A stretch of 64,000 bases of DNA from Cristatella mucedo (taxonomy: Eukaryota > Bryozoa > Phylactolaemata > Cristatellidae): assembly GCA_009760855.2 (NCBI GenBank), contig WPIO01000132.1, positions 410,001 through 474,000 of the forward strand, read 5' to 3'. Positions within the stretch are counted from its first letter, which is position 1. The number at the start of each line of letters is the position of its first letter. Position numbers and translations under genes: made by a program. Below are positions 55,855-64,000 of the stretch, piece after piece. Below the pieces are notes generated by a model. It was not told where the DNA came from, searched no databases, and saw only the letters and a program-made list of their open reading frames with translations.

Positions 55855-57530
55855 TGTTTGACTAGCCAGAATTGTAAGAGGCCAACGTAATGGCTGCTAG
55901 AAAGAGTGAGACTCGCGAATCAGGTCTACGATCAGAATAGCCTTATGCTGACAAATTATGCGAACTGAAACTTTGCCCACTATTATTCTGCTGTTTGAAC
56001 GGAATCACAGGAAAAGTAAGGAGACGCGTAGTGGAATTAATCATTCTAAAAAGACCTGATGATACCTCACGGCAGACATTGCTTTAACTGAAAACAACAT
56101 ACGCATATGTCAGAGAGTGTAGCCATGACAGTCTGTTTGTCTATCTGTCTGTCTCTCTCCTCAAGACATCCCCTGAAAATAACATCCAATGCGTTTTTGA
56201 GAAAATATTAATGCAATATATATATATATATATATATACGTATATGTGCATGTGTATATATTATTTCCGGGAAAATAAGATGTACCTGAACTTCGAATAA
56301 AGGCGTGCGTTTGACAGGTAGCGGTCGACACTGTTAATGATTATCTGTAGGAAAGGCTGCTCGAAAACGAGGCTAGCTTCAGCAATCCATTGGACTCAAG
56401 ATTGACCGCATCGATGTGGCTACCCAGTTGTTACGCTGCTTCTGCGGCCGCCAACATTCTGAGTGCTCCGATGACTTCTCAAGGGCGCCGCTGCTTTTAA
56501 AGTCAAGTCTCTCAACGTGGCAGCGTCCCCTGGCGGGCGCGTGCACGCGCGTACTTTGCTGACGCCCCAGGCGGCCGATCGTGTCGGCGAACGCCATCTC
56601 TCACTGGTCTGGCAAACGAGGCGCAGGCCGAGATTTCCTCACGCTTTCTAGCTCCATGGCGACGGCTCGCCGCGAGCTCCGCTTCGCGTTAAGCGCTGGC
56701 TGTACGTGAGAAACGCCGCCGCGAGGTCTGCCCGAACGTCCGCACGATCGGTATACCAGGTATGAACCGCCGCCGCCGCCGTTCGGCAAGGCTCGCTGAC
56801 AGCCGACGCTGCCCCCCGCCATCGTTCAAGTCCATTTAGAATTTTTTCCCCTGAATTGGTTTGAGTGAGACATGAAGCGGGTGCTGCCGGATGCATGTTT
56901 GTTGCCATCGAGGCCATCAGCTGCGCGCGTGCGGGAGCGCTCTCTGAGCCCAAGTGGTCACTGTATGAGCTCACTCTTTGATTTTAAAGGCCACTGAATT
57001 TGGCAGCACTCCCCGCCCCTTTGCTACAGTGTAGTGGCAGATGTCGACCGGCAAAATCAAATTTCAATCATGGCGCTCGTCGCACGCGCCACGCTAGCAA
57101 ATGCTAATGACTAATGGCACCGCACAGAAGTTATCCGATAGGCTCAAACTTGCCAGTGTTCCGCTATTTGCCGCTCATCCTCCGACCGTCCTCGTATGCG
57201 CGCTAGTTTTTTATGATATTTTTAGAGGCAGTTTTCGGTAACTACTATTTCCTCTAAAGCGATTCCATCCGATTAAACATCGTTCAGCGCCGCTCGAGTT
57301 TCCCCAAATTTTAGGCGCTCGATGCGGTGCGGCTAACGGCTTAGCCTTACCTCGCGGGGCCTCCTCCGATCGTTACTTTAAAATGACTTTCTTCATCGTT
57401 CGACTCCGCTCCTTCGGAATGGAACACCGCGAGGCCTTTCACGTCGCAGCGCGAACGCTCACTGAGCCTCGCCTCTCAGCCAGCGGAGGCCTGCTACTCT
57501 TAGCTAGCTCGGCGGTATTCGCCCGTTAGA
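55855..57530. other. unassigned; CG-rich segment at about 56390-56960
   Basis: The CG-rich part has many CpG and (CCG)n at 56768-56780 and may be an unmethylated or promoter-like island, but no TATA box, exon or domain could be supported. 56102-56280 contains a short TA array. Confidence 0.4.
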
Positions 57531-57583
57531 GAGAGAGAGAGAGAGAGAGGGGGAGAGAGAGAGAGAGAGAGGAGAGGGAGAGA

Positions 57584-57639
<56 letters not shown>
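57531..57639. repeat. (GA)n microsatellite with GGGA interruptions
   Basis: About 110 bp of pure purine on the plus strand. Confidence 0.95.
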
Positions 57640-57642
<3 letters not shown>

Positions 57643-58060
57643 CTAACAGACCTGTGCAAGACTTGCGCGATACGTTACCGCCCCGCGACGGACTTCAGCT
57701 CGTGAGACGCCGAGCGACGTGCACTCATCCGGCGCCCGTTGGGCACGCACGCACGCCGAATCTCAGGCAGTGCGCATTCGCCATTTCTTGTTACGGGACC
57801 TTACGCCTTAAAAAGCTGGGCCGACGACGACTTACAGAAATAGGAAGACGATTAGTTAAGTAAAGGTGAGTTTATCAAGCAGCCTCATCTTACCAGGAAA
57901 CGACTGTCTTTTTACCTGGAAATTTTAATAAAATTCTGGCGTTGATGAAAATTAAAAATTAGGCTTCATTTTTAGAAAAAATCTTACAGATGAAATGATT
58001 ATTATGACTTAGTGGGGAATGATACCAGAGTGATACATTTAAACTGGACTTTTCCAGCAC
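57640..58060 (+). other. unassigned; candidate 5' non-coding exon end
   Basis: A 69-codon frame at 57654-57863 is followed directly by AAGGTGAGTTT (57864 on), a strong splice donor. This could be a first exon of a gene continuing past the window, but no protein family is recognised. Weak. Confidence 0.25.
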
Positions 58061-58210
58061 GCTCCTTCGATCACCTTCCCAGCATGCTCCTTCGATCATC
58101 TTCTCGGAATGCTCCTTCAATCACCTTCTCAGAATTCCCCTTCGATCACCTTTCCAGCAAGCTCCTTTGATCATCTTCTCATAATGCTCCTTCGATCATA
58201 TTTTCGGCGT
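58061..58210. repeat. 25-bp minisatellite, six units
   Basis: Units start at 58061, 58086, 58111, 58136, 58161 and 58186, with consensus GCTCCTTCGATCATCTTCTC plus AGAAT. Units alternate slightly (CACCTTCCC versus CATCTTCTC), suggesting a 50-bp higher-order unit. Confidence 0.92.
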
Positions 58211-59090
58211 AACATTTCCAAGTAGCTAATTCAGGAATATAACGTGTTCTTGAAGCAATCAAATTTCTAAATTGTTATTTTAATCGCTGGTGATGGTTGG
58301 ATTTCTTAATAGTGGGAAACTTCGCATAGACGTCTTCACCTGAATTCTTCCAGGCTACTTTATGCTTTATTCAATTTTCTCACAATTCTCTTGGTAGAAG
58401 TTCTAGCAAAAATGGTCTTCGGGATAATCTAGTGGCATGCGCTAGACACTAGTAACTACAGCAGTTTGCATGCAAAGATTGATTGCATGTACATAATTTA
58501 CTTTATAAAGCCACTGTTATATTGAGGATCTCTAGAAAGCTCGCCCATGCGTCAAAATTAATCCTTCTATTGTTACATTGCATCTCCAAAAAGTTATTGG
58601 ACATCACTTGCAGCTCTTCATATGAAAGTGCACGCTTACAATCCCAGAAACTTGACGGCTGAATATTCTAGTACTCACAAGTAATCGATCTCCACGGAGC
58701 ATTACACTTTAGTGGAATTTCATTTCTGTAGATTAATTGACTGATTAATAGTCGATTAATTGACTGAAAGCATCCTTATTTAGTGAACATCTGTTTACAT
58801 GGCATTGCAGTGCCAATAATGAGTCCTGGATTGGGGTAAAGTTCTGACGTGTGCTCTGGTGCGTAGGCATCTTGCGTCTTGTCTCTTGTTAATCGTTGCT
58901 TCAACGAGCCGGAAAGCTTCCAAGGCTTTTCGTAACGTTCGAAGATTAAGTGGGGGTATTTACGTTAAAATTATCAAGCGCATGCCGTGCTCGTGAGCTC
59001 ACAAACAGAAAGCTGCAACTGTGAAATTCTATGGTTAGCTGACCGGCAGCAGAGCCCTAACCGGCTACCGCCACCTTTTTGCTTTGGAAA
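58211..59090. other. unassigned intergenic sequence
   Basis: No gene or repeat family recognised, apart from a short direct repeat of GATTAATTGACTG around 58733 and 58753. Confidence 0.5.
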
Positions 59091-59185
59091 ATAAAGGATC
59101 GCTCACTGCCGGACTCGAACCCACGACCCGGCTTGAGAAGACTGAGCGCCTTCCCTCACTTCTGGGCTAAGACCCAGGGGTAATG
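59091..59185 (-). mobile_element. S2 SINE fragment
   Basis: The reverse complement has GGTTCGAGTCC (B box, 59111-59121) followed by GGCAGTGAGCGATCCTTTAT, as in the 33.3-kb copy. It is truncated after the tRNA-like head. Confidence 0.7.
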
Positions 59186-59609
59186 TGCAATTGTGCTGGC
59201 AGAAGGAAGACCTAAAATAATGCTCAACGAAAAATCGGGCGATTGCCCCTTGAAGCCTACGTCGAATTCAATACGTCTAACAGGAACCAGCTTTGTACGC
59301 TTCTGTATATATATATATATATATATTTATTTATATTTACTATATGTATATATACTATATTTTTTATGCATATCTATGCCTGCTCTAACATAGCTCGATA
59401 CGTGCAGAAATAGGAGCCGAGTTTGAATTTACACCTTAATTTATTTATTAGGAAATGCTCAAGTAAAAAGAAGAAAATTTTCAAAGTCAGCATTATCATT
59501 TGTACAGAATCCTACATACTATTTCCAGGGCCCGCACACCGAAAAAGAAACTGGGAGAACGACTTTAGGTTCAAAAATATTTGGGGCCGCTAGGGTAAAT
59601 TACCTGTGG

Positions 59610-62600
59610 CATATTCATTGTAATGTAATTTATCTCCGTCTGTAACTCCACAAAGTCATAAAGACCATATGGATGTCACGCAGGAGAGTTTTGTATAGCA
59701 CACTCACAGCCTAAGCGGCTTTCGATACGCATTTGGTAGCCAACAGACTTCGTGTCACGCAACAAAGAGAAAGTGGGAAGCATAGCAGAGTCAGGAGAGC
59801 AGTCGAGGTGGTGAGTAGCATATAAGTAGCAGCTCAGGACCGCTGAAAAGGATGCGCCATAGTCTGCAGTAGGAGATTAGTTATCGTTGCGTAAGAATTG
59901 TGGAAGCGAGTTCCTCAGTCTAGGATCTGCAGAGCTAAAGCTTCTGTCGCCAACGGTCTTTAAGGTGAGGAATGGGACAGCTAATTTATTGTCAACACAG
60001 GAACTGACGGCGCGAACAGGTTGAAACTGATGCAGCAGTTCAGCTAGGTACGAATGAGCCAAGCCGTGGCAGGCCTTGTGGGTCAGCGTCAGAACTTTGC
60101 TCTGTATCCGATGCTCAACCGGCAACCATCCTAGGCCTTTTAGCAAAGGAGACACGTGCTCAAACCGCTGGGACTTGAAGACCAGCCTTGCAACCATATT
60201 CATCGTCCACTGTAGTGGCCCAATAGCTTTCTTTGGCAGCCCAGCCAAAAGGAATTACAATAATCAAGCCGAGACAGAACTAAGGAGCTAGTTAAATTTT
60301 TCACAAGCTACTGTGGGAGACAGCTCCTAATCTTGGATAGGGATCGAACGGGATGGCTAGCTGTGTAAGCAGTCTTCTGAATGAAGCTTTTAAAATTGAG
60401 ACACCTGAATTGAGACACCTAAATTGAGACACCTAAATTTCGAGCACGTGGTGATGGTCACACACAATAGCATCACCTATTAGAAGAGCAAAGCCTTTTA
60501 ATCCAGCCACACGCTTAGGGTGTCCTATGAGCAGCAGTTCGGTTTTATCATCATTTAATTTCAAGAAGTTTTCCGACATCCAGGATCGAATATCGGCAAG
60601 GCAAGCATTCAGTTTCTCAGTTGCTGCAGCAGACTCCGACTGTTTGAATGACAAATACAACTGAGTATCGTCAGCATAGAAGTGATATCCTATTCCATGG
60701 GCCTTAATCACTTTTCCCAGACGTTGTGTATAAATGGAGAACAGCAAAGGACCGAGTACAGACCCTCGAGGGACTCCACAGGTGACCCTTCTCGAGTGTG
60801 AGACCTGACCCTCCACACGACACGGATTGAACACGATCAGACAAGTACGATTTAATCCATGCCAGTGCTTCGTCTGCCCGACCGATCGCTGTCCTCAATC
60901 GTTCAAACAGAACATCGTGATCAATGGTGCCGAAGGCAGCAGACAGATCTAGCAGAGCTAGGGCAGTGACATTCCCGTCGTCGTTGCCACGTAGAATGTC
61001 ATTGTTAACACGGAGGAGAGCAGTTTCAGTAGAGTGCTGCCTCTTGAACTCTGATTGAAATGTTTCTGACATTCCATTATTTTCAATATGTTCAACTAGC
61101 TGCTTAGCAACAATTTTTCAAGAATCTTTGGAAAGAAAGGAAGAAGGGAAACTGGGCGATAGTTTACAAGGACCTCTGTATCGAACCCAGGCTTTTTAAG
61201 TATGGGTGGCACGATTGTCGATTTGAAGGACTTGGGGACGACCCCTTTTCCCAGAGAAGCATTGAAAATCTTGGTTATGGCAGGGCTAAGTTGGTCTGCT
61301 AGTGAAGACCACAGAGATGGAGGTATAGGGTCTTCAGGAGACGAGCTCTATTTGCTAGACCTTATCAAGGTCGCCACATCGCGTGCAGAAACCTCGAAGA
61401 ACCTTTAAAGGAAGGTCACAGGTTGTGGAAACGCGATTGCTTTAGTCGGAGGGGGCTTTATGGAGGCACGAATGTGCACAATTTTTTCAGTAAAGAAGGC
61501 TGAAAACTTTTCGGCTGAGCCTTTAATATGTGGGGAATCAGACCTCACAGCATTGGCCCGTAAATGTTTTACTGTCTCATAAATCTGTTTAGGGTATGAC
61601 TGGCAGGAATTCAGCTTTCGGATGAAAAAAGAAGCCCTGGCTTTTTTAAGCTTTCGGGTGTAAACTCGAAGGAAGTCTTTGAAATTGACTAGATCTGCAT
61701 CAGACCCCGATTAATTGAAACGACGCTCAAGCCTGCGCTTAACCCGGCGCATCTTTATGAGCTTTTTGGTAAATTAAAAGGAATATCCACGACTTTGAAC
61801 ACGGATAGAATGAACGGGAGCATGCTTGTCAAGAGCACTCCTGAGTGTCATGTTCATCGCATCAGTGAGGGTATCGAGGCTGCCGGTCGAGTCTGAATGC
61901 AGATCAAGAAGGCCTGCATCACAAACAGATTTCAAAAACTTGTCCATATCAATGCTTTGTAAGTTACGTCGTTTGACAAGTTCGACATTGCCCTGTACGT
62001 ACAAGGGAGCAGGAACAGTAAATGAGACCGAACAATGATTTGAGAGGGTCAGTGAGCACACCACAAGGTCAGTGGGGAGGATATCCTTAGTGATCACGAG
62101 ATCTAGAATGTGGCCACCGACGTGGGTTGCATGATTAACGTATTGGACCAAACCAAAATTCTCCAGACAGTCAAGAAATGAGCCGGCCTGGATGTTGCTA
62201 GGGTTGTCAACGTGAATATTGAAGTCTCCTACAATCAGTAACGGCCTGTCACAGACAAATATTTTAGAGAGGAACTCTGAAAACTTCTCTATAAACAAGT
62301 TTAGACAGCCAGAAGGAGGTCGGTATATCACAACGGTGAGAGGCATTGTCTTTGATGAAGACCTGATTGCAACCGATTCAAACGATGGCCCATGCGAAAA
62401 ACTGCAGATCTTATAGCCAAACGATTTGCGAGCAACAACTGAAACCCCACCACCAACCTTTTCAGAACGCATGGACTGATACAATGAGAACCCGGGTGGA
62501 GTGGTCTCAGATATCCAGCTACTGGAACAAGGCGTCATCCAAGTTTCAGTAAGCAGAAATGCGTCTAGCTTCTCCTGGACCACCTGATCGCGGATAAGTA

Positions 62601-63006
62601 ACCCCTTGGTTTTTAGCGAGCGGACATTTATTAAGCGGAATTTAGGAGGCTTTACAATGACTGGGCGACGGCGATAAAGTGGCTCGTATTCACGTCGGCG
62701 TGTATCCGGCCCGGCGGACGCTGGCCCTTAGAATTTGAATTGGACCTTAGTAACGGCAGCCGGTCGCCGTTTCGCGACGTGTTGGGCTACGGCGGGTGGG
62801 CTACTACCGCAACAAGTACTATTCAGCGCTTTAAACTTACGGGTCGTAGGTTTGATAGCCGAGCTGTTGATAGGGCGAACGCATGATGCAGGAAGGTTCT
62901 CACTGACCCGCCGGTGAAGGCCCGCTGGTAGGTATCGACTAATGGCGACATCGCACCTTAGGCTAAGCAGGTCCTGATTTGTGAACCATATCCGAGGACA
63001 GCTCAT
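59610..63006 (-). mobile_element. LINE family B, longest copy, with leader
   Basis: On the minus strand from 63006: a 92-residue leader (CPRIWFTNQDLLSLRCDVAI, RYLPAGLHRRVSENLPAS) like the pre-endonuclease segment of L2 ORFs; endonuclease from about 62655 (NVRSL, LTETWM, VVIYRPPSG, IVGDFNIHVDN, LSNHCSVSF, where the usual SDH Asp is Asn); RT at 61072-60433 (SAAFGTIDHD, with motif A Asp changed to Gly, then [15 protein letters not shown] and [14 protein letters not shown]); C-terminus at 60248-59877. The 3' end is at about 59610. Several frameshifts and two altered catalytic positions show it is dead. Confidence 0.9.
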
Positions 63007-63657
63007 AAATAGTTACAGCGAAGATAGCAAAGGAATACCCGAAGTTATCACGGAGAAATCAGGTCAAGGTCCACACCACGCTGGGAGTCGCCCGAGGCCG
63101 CTCTTTAGCGCGGAGAGGAAGACTTACGTGGTTGACCAAATGTGCGGTTTCTAGCATGTTTACGCCACTAACTCCGTCCTTCTTCCGGAGAAAATTCAAA
63201 GTAAGTCAATTATATTTTCTCTAGTAAAATAAAGCCTCACTTATATTCTACTTCAACTAGCCGCTTTCAACATGGTCTAAAAATATTTGCTAAAGTGCCA
63301 GACGAATTGTATTGCACCTGCTCAATATTATTTTTATTCTCATTTCACTAGGAGGTATTCATGGTTTATGGGTCTGTCAGCCGCGTTGCTATCGTGCAAT
63401 ATTATATCAATGCCATTCCTTCCAATAAGTCTTCACAGGGTGTTGACATAAGTGAAGTTGTTTTGCTGGTTCAGCTATATCTTCTCGAAATGTTGCGTAC
63501 CACTCACCGTTCATCCATCTCTTTCTAGAGCTCCAATTTTCTCGCTTGGGCACCGCTGCAATTGCAACGCAGTGATTCAGGTCCTTTCTTAGTGAGAAAT
63601 TTTAGCTGTATATGCGAACGCCATAGAAATGCACATGTAAACGGCCTTGTGACGAGC
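63007..63657. other. unassigned intergenic sequence
   Basis: Possibly includes the 5' UTR of the preceding minus-strand LINE B near 63007-63130, but the boundary is not visible. Nothing else recognised. Confidence 0.45.
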
Positions 63658-63800
63658 GGGTTTGGTCTAGCGGTTAAGGTGCTCGCCCCGACCAAGGTCT
63701 GACTGAGGTCGTGCGCTCGAGCCCCGAGGCATAAGTGAAGCGCCTGAGTAGAGATTAAGTTATCTTGGGGCGCTATATAAATGAATTATATATTTATATG
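63658..63800 (+). mobile_element. S1 SINE, best copy
   Basis: Head GGTTTGGTCTAGCGGTTAAG (A box), GTCGTGCGCTCGAGCCCC (B-box region), then a tail GCGCCTGAGTAGAGATTAAG and GGGGCGCTATATAAATG. The tail is shared with LINE family A (GCGCCTAGAAAGAGATTAAG...GGGCGCTTTA), implying the LINE supplies its reverse transcriptase. Confidence 0.85.
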
Positions 63801-63904
63801 TATATGACTCTTACAGGTATGAGATTTCTGCTTGCTTTCTGACTTCTTTCGGTAGCATTTAAGTTCCCCTTCCTTGTACATGAGTTACCCTTCCACTTAC
63901 GATT

Positions 63905-64000
63905 ACCGTCGTCATGCGCAATTTAGACTTTCATTTCTACGACACTCAGCTCTACCTGGACTTTGGTAATTCGTACCAATTCAGTTCTTTGGAGTCTCAA
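63905..64000 (+). mobile_element. LINE A-like RT fragment, cut by window edge
   Basis: RNLDFHFYDTQLYLDF matches the family A sequence around the YADD box, with the AD residues deleted. It continues past the window. Confidence 0.65.

Noticed and set aside
1-64000. CRISPR arrays, bacterial operons or an integrated retrovirus
   Set aside because: No regularly spaced direct repeats with unique spacers, no bacterial-type gene packing, and no gag-pol-env or paired LTRs were seen; all reverse transcriptases here are L2/CR1-type LINEs.

Overview
The window is metazoan nuclear DNA. It has spliced genes with GT-AG introns, L2/CR1-type non-LTR retrotransposons, a hAT (Charlie/GTF2IRD2-like) DNA transposon, tRNA-derived SINEs, long (TA)n and (GA)n microsatellites, and one solitary tRNA-Val gene. 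No operons, Shine-Dalgarno sites or CRISPR arrays are present. The species cannot be named from sequence alone. The repeat mixture and the single-copy-type WASP protein suggest an invertebrate or basal deuterostome more than a mammal, but that is inference.

The only confidently functional protein gene is a Wiskott-Aldrich syndrome protein (WASP/N-WASP) homologue on the + strand, in nine recognisable coding exons from 36215 to 51321. They encode, in order, the WH1/EVH1 domain, a linker, a basic region with the CRIB motif, the rest of the GTPase-binding domain, a polyproline region, two WH2 motifs, the connector (C) helix and the acidic tail with its Trp. All exon junctions keep phase and total 1560 nt. 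One intron uses a GC donor. The extreme N-terminus (start codon and start of WH1) was not found.

About 30 kb upstream, at 5375-12280, lies a second, partial copy of the same gene in the same orientation. It keeps two WH1 exons, the CRIB exon, the GBD exon and the start of the polyproline exon. It has lost the two exons between WH1 and CRIB, where an L2 LINE fragment now sits, and has also lost two splice donors and everything after the first polyproline codons. At its 3' break it abuts a degenerate RING-finger reading frame. It is a recent duplicated pseudogene.

Most of the rest is repeats. LINE family A ends in a GCGCC...GGCGC hairpin and an (ATT)n tail. LINE family B ends in TACAT-type repeats and has two near-full-length copies, at 29433-32515 and 59610-63006. 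SINE family S1 shares the family A 3' tail. SINE family S2 has a canonical B box. Repeat X is about 700 bp with a 7-bp target duplication, and repeat Y is about 185 bp. A 2.7-kb hAT transposon with matching 14-bp inverted termini lies at 15275-17983, and a pogo/Tigger transposase fragment at 22196-22645. Regions 12.4-15.0, 19.6-20.6, 24.3-25.4, 48.1-49.1, 55.1-59.1 and 63.0-63.6 kb hold little that I can name.
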